Source: Sedimentitalea sp041224545 (lineage in GTDB: Bacteria; Pseudomonadota; Alphaproteobacteria; Rhodobacterales; Rhodobacteraceae). Taken from it: a DNA stretch of 64,000 nt. Position 1 is the first letter of the stretch. Each line of letters opens with the position of its first letter. This document shows, piece after piece, positions 51,513 to 59,696 of this stretch. Position numbers and translations under genes: made by a program. The stretch covers positions 1 through 64,000 of the forward strand of contig NZ_JBGFGP010000062.1 of assembly GCF_041224545.1 (NCBI RefSeq), written 5' to 3'. A model generated the notes under the pieces. The model did not search any database. It was not told the origin of the DNA and saw nothing but the letters and a program-made list of their open reading frames with translations.

Positions 51513-52958
51513 ATGAAGCGCCTGCGCAATGTGAAAATCGTGGCCACACTTGGCCCCGCCTCGGAAACCTACGACGTGATCCGGGCGCTGCATGAAGCGG
51601 GTGTTGACGTGTTCCGCCTGAACATGAGCCACGGCACGCAGGACGAAATCCGCGAAAAGCACAAGCATATCCGCCAGGTGGAAAAGGATCTGGACAGCCC
51701 GATCGCCATTCTTGCCGATCTTCAGGGGCCCAAGCTGCGCGTCGGCAAGTTCGCCAATGACAGCGAAGAGCTCAGCCCCGATGACAAGTTCCGGATGGAC
51801 CTTGATCCCGCAGCCGGCGATGCAACCCGCGTCTGCCTGCCACATCCCGAGATTTTCCAGGCCCTGGTTCCGGGCGTCACGCTGTTGGTCAATGATGGCA
51901 AGATTCGACTCAGGGTCGATGAATGCGGTCCCGAGTTTGCCAATTGCACCGTGATTGCCGGGGGCACCATTTCGAACCACAAGGGCGTGAATGTGCCGGA
52001 CGTGGAGCTGCCGCTCGCCGCGCTCTCCGAAAAGGATCTCAGCGATCTGGAATTCGCCTGCGAGCTGGGCGTCGACTGGCTGGCGCTGTCTTTCGTGCAA
52101 CGGGTGCAGGATGTCGAAGAGGCGCGCGCACTCGTCAAGGGGCGCGCTTCGATCATGTGCAAGATCGAAAAGCCCAAGGCGGTGGACCGGTTCGACGACA
52201 TTCTCGGCGCCTGTGACGGTGTCATGGTCGCGCGCGGCGACCTTGGGGTCGAATTGCCGGTTCAGGCGGTACCGCCGATCCAGAAACGGCTGGTGCGCCG
52301 GTGCCGCGCCGCGGCCAAGCCGGTCATTGTCGCCACCCAGATGCTCGAAAGCATGATCGAAAGCCCGATGCCGACCCGCGCCGAGGTCAGTGACGTCGCG
52401 ACGGCGATTTATGAAGGGGCCGACGCCGTCATGCTGAGCGCGGAATCCGCCGCCGGACAGTTTCCGGTCGAAGCCGTGACAACCATGGATCGTGTCGCCA
52501 TCGAGGTCGAAGCCGATCCGACCTATGCGCAGATCATCGCCGCGTCGCGTAACGTCAAGGGCAGCAGCGTCGCCGACGGCATCGTCGCCGCGGCGCGCGA
52601 GATCGCGGAAACCGCCGACATCAAGGCGATCTGTTGCTATACCCAGAGCGGTACGACCGCCTTGCTGACCGCGCGGGAACGGCCCGGCGTGCCGATCATC
52701 GCCATGACCAGTCAGTTGCGAACCGCGCGTCGCCTGGCGCTCAGCTGGGGATGCACCTGCCTGATGACTCCGGAACTCGAACGGTTCAAGGGCGCGGTGG
52801 TCAACGCTGCCAAAGCCGCGCGTGCAGTAGGATATGCAACGGAAAAAGACCAGATCGTGATCACTGCGGGCGTGCCGTTCAATGTGCCGGGCACCACGAA
52901 TATCCTGCGCATTGCCCCCTGCGACGAGCGGTTGATCTACAATACCGATCCGGAATAG
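51513..52958 (+). CDS. pyk: Pyruvate kinase
   Basis: A 481-residue glycolytic enzyme converting phosphoenolpyruvate and ADP to pyruvate and ATP. The N-terminal KIVATLGPASE and VFRLNMSHG, the active-site IMCKIEKPKAV and MVARGDLGVELP, and the family motif VATQMLESMIESPMPTRAEV are present. The C-terminal domain is complete. It starts on the opposite strand from the amidohydrolase gene. Confidence 0.97.
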   Translation: MKRLRNVKIVATLGPASETYDVIRALHEAGVDVFRLNMSHGTQDEIREKHKHIRQVEKDLDSPIAILADLQGPKLRVGKFANDSEELSPDDKFRMDLDPAAGDATRVCLPHPEIFQALVPGVTLLVNDGKIRLRVDECGPEFANCTVIAGGTISNHKGVNVPDVELPLAALSEKDLSDLEFACELGVDWLALSFVQRVQDVEEARALVKGRASIMCKIEKPKAVDRFDDILGACDGVMVARGDLGVELPVQAVPPIQKRLVRRCRAAAKPVIVATQMLESMIESPMPTRAEVSDVATAIYEGADAVMLSAESAAGQFPVEAVTTMDRVAIEVEADPTYAQIIAASRNVKGSSVADGIVAAAREIAETADIKAICCYTQSGTTALLTARERPGVPIIAMTSQLRTARRLALSWGCTCLMTPELERFKGAVVNAAKAARAVGYATEKDQIVITAGVPFNVPGTTNILRIAPCDERLIYNTDPE

Positions 52959-53010
52959 ACACGGCTGCGACGTGTTCGCCCCTGTTTCGGCCCGACAAAA
53001 AGGATTTGCG

Positions 53011-53820
53011 ATGCGCCGCTGGCTTTCTGGATTATTTCTCGCTGGTGCCCTGACCGCGCAGGCGACACAGGCCAGGCAACTCTGTGAAATGATCATGGTG
53101 CCGGACACGGGCGACATACTGCTTGAGACGGGCGATTGCGACAGCCGGGTCACGCCCGCTTCGACCTTCAAGGTGGCACTGGCGCTGATGGGATTTGACA
53201 GCGGCGCTCTTGTGGATGCCCATACGCCCGTCCTGCCCTATCAGCCCGACTATGTGGATTGGGGTGGCGATGCGTGGCGGCAGGAAACCGATCCGACCCA
53301 TTGGATGACCTATTCCGTGGTCTGGTATTCGCAGCTCATCGCGCAGGAGCTTGGCGAAAAGACGCTGCACGACTATGCGACCGCCTTCGAATATGGCAAC
53401 GCCGATTTTTCCGGCGATCCGGGCAAGAACAACGGCCTGGAGCGCGCATGGATCAGTTCGTCGCTTATGATCTCCCCGCGCGAGCAGGCCGAATTCCTGT
53501 CACGTATGCTGATGGGTCGGCTCCCGGTGAGCGATTCGGCGCTGACGCATACAATCGACGTGATCGCGACACACGACCTGCCGGGCGGGTGGGTCGTGCA
53601 TGGCAAGACGGGTGGCGCCTATCCTCGCCTCGCCGATGACAGTCTCGACTTCGAACGCGGCTGGGGATGGTTCGTAGGCTGGGCCGAGCGCGATGACGCG
53701 CGCGTGGTTTTTGTGCGTCTGGATCAGGATGAATCGCGTCAGGAAGAATCGGCGGGCTTGCGCGCCCGCGCGGCATTCCTTCGCGATTTTCCGGACCTGA
53801 TGACGGGCATCGCGCAGTAA
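53011..53820 (+). CDS. Class D (OXA-type) beta-lactamase
   Basis: A 269-residue serine hydrolase with a signal peptide (MRRWLSGLFLAGALTAQATQA). The catalytic tetrad STFK lies at about residue 55, SVV is the second motif (SxV), YGN follows in FEYGNADF, and KTG occurs in VHGKTGG. The W of WISSSLMISP matches the class D tryptophan. These are the defining OXA motifs. It lies between pyk and rpmI with no mobile-element signs, so it is probably chromosomal and intrinsic. Activity and spectrum cannot be told from sequence. Confidence 0.88.
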   Translation: MRRWLSGLFLAGALTAQATQARQLCEMIMVPDTGDILLETGDCDSRVTPASTFKVALALMGFDSGALVDAHTPVLPYQPDYVDWGGDAWRQETDPTHWMTYSVVWYSQLIAQELGEKTLHDYATAFEYGNADFSGDPGKNNGLERAWISSSLMISPREQAEFLSRMLMGRLPVSDSALTHTIDVIATHDLPGGWVVHGKTGGAYPRLADDSLDFERGWGWFVGWAERDDARVVFVRLDQDESRQEESAGLRARAAFLRDFPDLMTGIAQ

Positions 53821-53962
53821 TCGCATAAAAATCGCCGGAATTGCACCGATGCCCCTTGCCAGCCGGGTCCGTCTTTCGTAGAGGACGCCTCTGATCGCGC
53901 GACCGGCCAACAGTGGCATGCCGAGTCGCGCTTGCAACCGACCCGAAGACAAGGAGACGGAA

Positions 53963-54163
53963 ATGCCCAAGATGAAGACGAAATCGAGCGCCAAGAAACG
54001 CTTCAAGGTGACAGCGACCGGCAAGGTCCTGGCCGGACAGGCCGGCAAGCGCCACGGCATGATCAAGCGCACCCGGAAATTCATTCGCGACGCGCGCGGA
54101 ACCACCACGCTGAGCGCCCCCGACGCCAAGATCGTCAAGGGCTTCATGCCCTACGACCGCTGA
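53963..54163 (+). CDS. rpmI: 50S ribosomal protein L35
   Basis: A 66-residue basic protein with the L35 signature PKMKTKSSAKKRFKVTATGK and GKRHGMIKRTRKFIRD. AAGGAGACGG precedes the ATG. It forms the usual rpmI-rplT pair. infC, often upstream, is absent here and replaced by the beta-lactamase gene. Confidence 0.97.
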   Translation: MPKMKTKSSAKKRFKVTATGKVLAGQAGKRHGMIKRTRKFIRDARGTTTLSAPDAKIVKGFMPYDR

Positions 54164-54178
54164 TAGGAGGCTGATCAC

Positions 54179-54544
54179 ATGGCACGAGTAAAAGGTGGGA
54201 CCGTCACCCACGCACGTCACAAGAAAATCGTCAAGGCCGCCAAGGGTTACTATGGCCGTCGCAAGAACACCTTCAAGGTGGCGACACAGGCCGTCGACAA
54301 GGCAAACCAGTACGCAACCCGCGACCGCAAGGCCCGCAAGCGCAATTTCCGCGCCCTGTGGATTCAGCGGATCAATGCGGCGGTCCGCAACCATGATGAG
54401 GCGCTGACATACAGCCGCTTCATCAACGGTTTGACACTGGCCGGTATCGAGGTCGACCGCAAGGTTCTGGCCGATCTGGCCGTGCATGAACCCGATGCGT
54501 TCGGTGCGATCGTCGCCAAGGCACAGGCGGCGCTGGCTGCCTGA
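54179..54544 (+). CDS. rplT: 50S ribosomal protein L20
   Basis: A 121-residue rRNA-binding protein: ARVKGGTVTHARHKKIVKAA, GYYGRRKNTFKVATQAV, RDRKARKRNFRALWIQRINA and YSRFINGLTLAGIEVDRKVL are conserved L20 segments. TAGGAGG lies upstream of the ATG. A terminator follows. Confidence 0.98.
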   Translation: MARVKGGTVTHARHKKIVKAAKGYYGRRKNTFKVATQAVDKANQYATRDRKARKRNFRALWIQRINAAVRNHDEALTYSRFINGLTLAGIEVDRKVLADLAVHEPDAFGAIVAKAQAALAA

Positions 54545-54571
54545 TCCCGGCAAAGACCCGATTTTCCAAAG

Positions 54572-54600
54572 GACCCGTCTGGCAACAGGCGGGTCTTTTC
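54572..54600 (+). terminator. Rho-independent terminator after rplT
   Basis: GACCCG (54572-54577) pairs with CGGGTC (54590-54595) around a 12-nt loop and is followed by TTTTC. It lies 28 bp after the rplT stop. Confidence 0.65.
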
Positions 54601-54655
54601 CTTTGCGATACCATTTTGAATATTGACGCTGCCGTTTTCGTGCGCCCGTAGCCGT

Positions 54656-54762
54656 CTATAGCATTTCGCGATAAACCTGAATCACCTAACGCTGCCTGAA
54701 ATCGAAGATTTCAACGCGTTAGCTGATGCGAGATGTTTCAAGTTAATCGCGAAACGCTTTAG
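54656..54762. repeat. Nested palindromic repeat element
   Basis: Three concentric inverted repeats share one axis. Outer arms at 54656-54672 and 54746-54762 match at 15 of 17 positions, with core TTTCGCGAT/ATCGCGAAA. Middle arms are CTAACGC (54686-54692) and GCGTTAG (54716-54722). The inner hairpin is TGAAATC, GAA loop, GATTTCA (54697-54713). The right end covers the stop codon of the GntR gene. It looks like a mobile palindromic element of the REP/MITE kind. No second copy was noticed in the window. Confidence 0.6.
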
Positions 54763-55409
54763 CCGGTCAGCATTCGCAATCCCTGCGTCACGTCGGACCG
54801 CACGGCAAGCCGTAGCCCCGGTTCATCCCCGGCCTTGAGCGCCGCGATGATGAGCTTGTGAAAATGCGGCGGCTCGGTGCGCCGCAACCGCCCATAGAGC
54901 GCGCGCATCGTCGGCCCCAGTTGCAGCCAGACGGTTTCGGCCATCGCCAGCATCGCCGGGGCCTGTGCACGCAGGTACAGCGTGCGGTGAAATTCCAGAT
55001 TGGTGCGAATGTACCCGACCGCGTCCCGCGCGGTAACGGCATCGGCAATGGCGGAATTGATCGTCTGCAACCGATCAATCAGCGCGATATGCGCCCGGGG
55101 GAGCGCCCGGCTGGCCAGTTCCACCTCCAGCAACGCGCGCAGCGCCGCCAGTTCCTCGATCCGTTCGCTTGTCAATTCCGGCGTCGACACCCGACCCGAG
55201 GAAGTCAGCGACAAGGCCCCCTCGGCCACAAGCCGCCGCACGGATTCGCGGGCGGGCGTCATGGATACGTTGAATTCCCTGCCGATCCCGCGAAGCGTAA
55301 GCGCCATACCCGGCTCGATTTCACCATGCATGATCCGCGTACGCAGGGTTCGGTAAACCCTGTCATGGGCGGCAACCAGAGGCGATTCCGTCGGACGTGT
55401 ACTGATCAT
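54759..55409 (-). CDS. GntR-family transcriptional regulator (FCD domain)
   Basis: A 216-residue regulator with a winged HTH (VYRTLRTRIMHGEIEPGM, then MTPARESVRRLVAEGAL, then SGRVSTPELT) and an FCD effector domain (LEFHRTLYLRAQAPAMLAMA). It resembles the GntR protein at 10657-11337 in architecture. The stop codon lies inside the palindromic repeat, so the original C-terminus may have been altered. A perfect palindrome sits directly upstream of the start codon, which suggests autoregulation. Confidence 0.88.
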   Translation of the reverse strand: MISTRPTESPLVAAHDRVYRTLRTRIMHGEIEPGMALTLRGIGREFNVSMTPARESVRRLVAEGALSLTSSGRVSTPELTSERIEELAALRALLEVELASRALPRAHIALIDRLQTINSAIADAVTARDAVGYIRTNLEFHRTLYLRAQAPAMLAMAETVWLQLGPTMRALYGRLRRTEPPHFHKLIIAALKAGDEPGLRLAVRSDVTQGLRMLTG

Positions 55410-55413
55410 GCTC

Positions 55414-55429
55414 TTTTGTGATCACAAAA
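55414..55429. promoter_or_regulatory. Perfect 16-bp palindrome, candidate GntR operator
   Basis: TTTTGTGATCACAAAA is fully symmetric and lies 5-20 bp upstream of the GntR start codon, where the ribosome site would be. It shares the TGATCA core with the two candidate sites beside the other GntR gene. Binding here would block the transcript start or leader. Confidence 0.6.
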
Positions 55430-55452
55430 CATCGGCAGGTCAAGCAGGCCTG

Positions 55453-56133
55453 TCAAAACCGATACCGATGCAGCGTCGCGCCCTCTTTGCGCAGCCAGCG
55501 CCGCTCGGCATTGTACGGGCCGTGGAGACGCTCGACCGTCGCCCAGAATGCCGGCGAGTGGTTCATCTCGGCCAGATGCGCGACCTCATGCGCCGCCACA
55601 TAGTTCAGGATTTCCGGTGGCGCCAGGATCAGTCGCCAGGAATACATCAACCCGCCATCCGATGTGCACGACCCCCATCGAGAACGTGTGTCACGCAGCG
55701 TAATCCGCGTGTAGTCCCGGCCCAGCCGATCCGCATAGAGGTCACTTGCCGAGGTGAGCCGATCCCGCGCCAGTTCCCTGAGCCACGCTTGCAAACGACG
55801 GCCGACACCATCCTGCGGCACGCAAATCTCGCCCTCGCGATACGTGATCCGACGCCCACGCGCGGCAACGATCCGACACATCCTTCCCTCGATGGGCAAA
55901 CTCGCCCCGGCCTGCACCGGCGCTTCGTCCGGCCGTTTGTCGAGATGATCGCGGATCCATTCGGCCTTGGACGCCGCGAACTCCAGCGCCTCGGCCTCTT
56001 TCGCCCCGCTGGGCAGGGTCAACGTCACGCGACCGTCAAGCCGCGAGATTCGCAGGCTGATCCGCCGCGCCCGCCCCGAGCGCCGCAGCGTCAGGGCGAC
56101 CGGAGGCGCTCCGGGTAGGACGTGTTCCGCCAT
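55453..56133 (-). CDS. YgjP-like M48-type metallopeptidase (DUF45)
   Basis: A 226-residue predicted zinc protease. The active-site motif is AHEVAHLAEMNHSPAFW, with RSRWGSCTSDGGLMYSWRL upstream, both signatures of the YgjP/WLM group. No signal peptide. ATG 56133 is the chosen start (MAEHVLPG); the longer frame to 56181 has no support. Function is not well known. Confidence 0.88.
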   Translation of the reverse strand: MAEHVLPGAPPVALTLRRSGRARRISLRISRLDGRVTLTLPSGAKEAEALEFAASKAEWIRDHLDKRPDEAPVQAGASLPIEGRMCRIVAARGRRITYREGEICVPQDGVGRRLQAWLRELARDRLTSASDLYADRLGRDYTRITLRDTRSRWGSCTSDGGLMYSWRLILAPPEILNYVAAHEVAHLAEMNHSPAFWATVERLHGPYNAERRWLRKEGATLHRYRF

Positions 56134-56236
56134 GTTGCATCCTCCAACTGGGACTAAAGCCTTTGACAGTGTCCAATTCATATGGCACGTGACCGGAATC
56201 GTCGATGCGACTCAGCAGATTATCAAGGGGATAAAC

Positions 56237-56560
56237 ATGCCCAACGAAGAATGGGGCACCAAACGCCTGTGCCCGACAACCGGTAAACGGTTCTACGACC
56301 TGAACAGAGACCCGATCGTCAGCCCCTACACGGGCGAAATCGTCGAGATCGTCGCCGGCAAGAGCCGGATGATTTCTGCCGATTCAGAGGATGCCGAAAC
56401 GCTCAAGGCCAAACAGAAGATCGACGGCGATGATGATTCGGTTCTGGAAGATGACGACGTGGATGTCGATCTGGATGACGACCTTCTCGAGGACGATGAC
56501 GACGATGATGATGTCTCGCTCGACGACATCGCGGACGTCCCTGTCGAAGAGGAAGAGTGA
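56237..56560 (+). CDS. TIGR02300-family FYDLN acid-domain protein
   Basis: A 107-residue protein. The N-terminal half holds GTKRLCPTTGKRFYDLNRDP and IVSPYTGE, the defining FYDLN segment. The C-terminal half is almost wholly Asp and Glu (residues about 65-107), giving a strongly acidic tail. It occurs widely in alphaproteobacteria, often near aroA or tRNA genes. AAGGGG precedes the ATG. Function is unknown. Confidence 0.93.
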   Translation: MPNEEWGTKRLCPTTGKRFYDLNRDPIVSPYTGEIVEIVAGKSRMISADSEDAETLKAKQKIDGDDDSVLEDDDVDVDLDDDLLEDDDDDDDVSLDDIADVPVEEEE

Positions 56561-56635
56561 CCCGAAAATCGTTCCGGGCGGGCTATTTTGCACTTGATCC
56601 CGCCCGATGTAACGCCTAGACACCACGTCACGTTC

Positions 56636-56711
<76 letters not shown>

Positions 56712-56878
56712 TCTCGCCTTTTGAAAAGCACCAGATAGTTCTGCCTTTCTCGTCAGAGGTTTTGCCTCTGCCACGCAGACCGGTGCTGTTTCCCCTACGA
56801 AAATCCATGCTGCCTTGATCCACGCCTAGGGCATGTTGATCCCGTCGCCCCCCCCCCTGCCAAACCCAAGGATGGCCC

Positions 56879-57418
56879 ATGAGCGACCATTTCTTCGTCG
56901 TGACGGGCGGTCCCGGTGCGGGCAAGACCAGCCTGATCATCGAACTCGCCCGACGCGGCTTCCACACAATCCCCGAATCCGGCCGCGCGATCATCCGCGA
57001 GGAAGTGGCCAGCGGCGGAGACGCCCTCCCCTGGGCCGACCGCATGGCCTACGCCGAACTGATGCTTGAGCGCGACCTCCGCGCCTACGAAGACGCACAG
57101 GCGCTCCCAGGCCCCGTGATCTTCGACCGGGGCATTGCCGATATAATGGGCTACCTGACCCTCTGCGGCCTCCCCGTGCCGCCCCACGTCTCTGCAGCGG
57201 TCAAGAAAGCCCACTACAACCGCCGAGTCTTTCTGGCGCCCTACTGGGACGAGATCTTCACACAGGACACCGAGCGGAAGCAGAGCCAGACCGAGACCGA
57301 GGCGACTTGCGCGGCGATGATCAACACCTACGCCGCGCTCGGATATGAAATCACGGAGTTGCCACGGGCAGATACCGGGCGGCGCGCCGACTTCATAGCA
57401 GCGCACTTAGCGTGCTGA
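56879..57418 (+). CDS. P-loop AAA-type ATPase/kinase-like protein
   Basis: A 179-residue nucleotide-binding protein. Walker A is VTGGPGAGKTSLI near the N-terminus, the acidic pair occurs in PVIFDRGIADIMGYL, and RRVFLAPYWDEIFTQDTERKQ matches the AAA_28 group. Such proteins may be small-molecule kinases. Its codon use and Pro-rich upstream spacer differ slightly from neighbours. It lies between tRNA-Ala and the restriction operon on the same strand. Confidence 0.8.
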   Translation: MSDHFFVVTGGPGAGKTSLIIELARRGFHTIPESGRAIIREEVASGGDALPWADRMAYAELMLERDLRAYEDAQALPGPVIFDRGIADIMGYLTLCGLPVPPHVSAAVKKAHYNRRVFLAPYWDEIFTQDTERKQSQTETEATCAAMINTYAALGYEITELPRADTGRRADFIAAHLAC

Positions 57419-57566
57419 CGAAGGCACCCCACGCCATAGCCGAGTTTTATGCTGCATGGTCGCCTGCAAGAAGAATTGCAAATAACTGAGCTGGACCCGT
57501 GGACATCGCCGCCGAGAAAATGTCTCTTGACACACAAAAAGACGCTGCGGCGAGGGATAATTTTCG

Positions 57567-59696
57567 GTGAACGTTCAACAACATAAGAAGCTCACAGACG
57601 ATATATGGGAGATCGCCAAGCGCCTGCGCGGCCCCTACCGCCCTCCGCAATACCGGCTTGTCATGCTGCCCATGGTGGTTCTGCGCCGCCTGGACTGCGT
57701 GCTTGAGGACAGCACTGACCGGGTGCATGCCGAATACAACCGTCTAAAGGCAGCGGGCACGAACGAGAAGGCGATGGAAAAGCTTTTGGCGCGGATCGCT
57801 GACCCGGACCGTAAGCAGCCCCTCTACAACACCAGCAAATATACCTTCGCCCGCCTGACCGCCGACGCCGAGAACATCGCACCAAACCTCGTAGCCTATA
57901 TCAACGGGTTCTCCCCCACGGCTCGCGCGATCTTCGAGAAGTTCAACTTCGCCGAGCAAATCCAGAAGCTCGACGACAGCAATCGCCTGTTCCACATCGT
58001 CCAACAGATGGCGACCGTGCCGCTGCACCCTAACGAGGTGGACAACCTTCAGATGGGCTACCTGTTTGAGCATCTGGTGATGAAGTTCAACGAACAGGCC
58101 AATGAGGAGGCCGGGGATCATTTCACCCCCCGAGAGGTCATCGAACTGATGGCGAACCTCGTCTACACGGGCGAAAAGGACGTCTACAAGCCCGGCATTT
58201 ACCGCACGATCTATGACCCAACATGCGGTACGGGTGGGATGCTGTCCGTCTCGGAACAACACATCCGCGCAGGAAACGACGCGGCCAACCTTGCGCTCTA
58301 TGGGCAAGAATACAATGACGAGAGCTGGGCGATCTGCTGCTCGGACATGCTCATCAAGGACGAAGAGACCAATAATATCATCCTTGGCGATACGCTGGGT
58401 GACGGTAAGACCAAGGACGGCTTCGAAGGTCACCAGTTCCATTACATGATGGCAAACCCGCCTTTTGGCGTGGACTGGAAGGACCAGAAGAAGGTCGTTG
58501 AGGACGAACACAAAAAGCTCGGTTTCAACGGGCGTTTCGGGGCGGGCACGCCTGACATCGACGATGGGTCACTGCTGTTCCTCCAGCACATGATATCCAA
58601 GATGCACCCCAGCCCCGACGACCCCGACACTCCCGGCGACGGGTCCAAGATTGCCGTGGTGTTCAACGGCTCGCCCCTCTTCTCGGGCAGTGCGGGCGGT
58701 GGCCCGTCCAGCATCCGCCGATGGATCATCGAAAACGACTGGCTGGACGCGATCATCGGCCTGCCGGATCAACTCTTCTACAACACCGGCATCTACACCT
58801 ACGTGTGGATGGTGACGAACCGCAAACCGGCTGAGCGGCGCGGCAAGGTGCAACTGATCGACGGCACATTGTTTGCCGAGCGGATGGACAAGAGCCTGAA
58901 CAACAAGCGTCACCGCATCACGGATGACCAGATTGCCGACCTGACCCGCATCTATGGCAACTACCGCGACGGCGAACAGGCCGAAGTAGTGGTGAACAAG
59001 AAGACGGGTGAGAAAGAAACCCGTACCGTCTCGCGCATCTTCAACAACCATGAGTTCGGCTTCCTGCGCATCGTCGTGGAACGCCCCCTGCGTATGAACT
59101 TCCAGACGACGCCCGAACGGATCGCGCGGCTGGATGACCTCGACCCCGACAAGCACTCCGTCGCGGACATGCGGGCGGTGGTCGAGGCGATGGACGCAGA
59201 CCGCCTCTACATGGACCTTGCCGAGTTTGACGCCGATGTGGTCGCCACCGCCGCCGATCTGGACATCAAGCTGGGCAAGGGGGTGCGAAAGACCCTGTGG
59301 CTGACCATCGGCGACAAGAATCAGAAGGCAGAGCCTTGCATCTGGGTGGGCGACCGCCCTGAACCCGATGCAGAACTGCGCGATACCGAAAACGTGCCGC
59401 TGCCCGACTGGACACAGCTTCCCTTGCCGATGCCCTTCGGCCCTGATCCACAGAACAAGTTGAACGGCGATCTGGTCACGCTGATGACCCCGGCCATTGA
59501 TGCCTATATGGAGGCCGAGGTGCTGCCCCATGTGCCCGATGCCTGGGTGGACTATGGCCGCACCAAGGTCGGCTATGAAATTCCGTTCAATCGGCATTTC
59601 TACGTCTACAAGCCCCCGCGCGAGTTGGACAAAATAGAACGCGAAATCGAGACGCTGGAAGGCGAGATCGCCAAGCTTTTGGAAGGTCTTATCTGA
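57567..59696 (+). CDS. hsdM: Type I restriction-modification methyltransferase subunit HsdM
   Basis: A 709-residue DNA adenine methyltransferase, longer than the typical 500-odd residues of HsdM. The N-terminal HsdM_N region (LTDDIWEIAKRLRGPYRPPQ) is followed by HFTPREVIELMANLV, the SAM motif DPTCGTGGMLSVSEQ and the catalytic NPPF in MMANPPFGVDWK. The extra C-terminal 200 residues are helical and end in a coiled coil (LDKIEREIETLEGEIAKLL). Start is GTG 57567. It modifies host DNA with HsdS. Its stop overlaps the hsdS start by one base. Confidence 0.94.
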   Translation: MNVQQHKKLTDDIWEIAKRLRGPYRPPQYRLVMLPMVVLRRLDCVLEDSTDRVHAEYNRLKAAGTNEKAMEKLLARIADPDRKQPLYNTSKYTFARLTADAENIAPNLVAYINGFSPTARAIFEKFNFAEQIQKLDDSNRLFHIVQQMATVPLHPNEVDNLQMGYLFEHLVMKFNEQANEEAGDHFTPREVIELMANLVYTGEKDVYKPGIYRTIYDPTCGTGGMLSVSEQHIRAGNDAANLALYGQEYNDESWAICCSDMLIKDEETNNIILGDTLGDGKTKDGFEGHQFHYMMANPPFGVDWKDQKKVVEDEHKKLGFNGRFGAGTPDIDDGSLLFLQHMISKMHPSPDDPDTPGDGSKIAVVFNGSPLFSGSAGGGPSSIRRWIIENDWLDAIIGLPDQLFYNTGIYTYVWMVTNRKPAERRGKVQLIDGTLFAERMDKSLNNKRHRITDDQIADLTRIYGNYRDGEQAEVVVNKKTGEKETRTVSRIFNNHEFGFLRIVVERPLRMNFQTTPERIARLDDLDPDKHSVADMRAVVEAMDADRLYMDLAEFDADVVATAADLDIKLGKGVRKTLWLTIGDKNQKAEPCIWVGDRPEPDAELRDTENVPLPDWTQLPLPMPFGPDPQNKLNGDLVTLMTPAIDAYMEAEVLPHVPDAWVDYGRTKVGYEIPFNRHFYVYKPPRELDKIEREIETLEGEIAKLLEGLI

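Noticed and set aside
53465..54553. Leftward open frame of 362 codons
   Set aside because: It runs antisense to rpmI, rplT and the beta-lactamase gene. The real genes on the other strand are certain.
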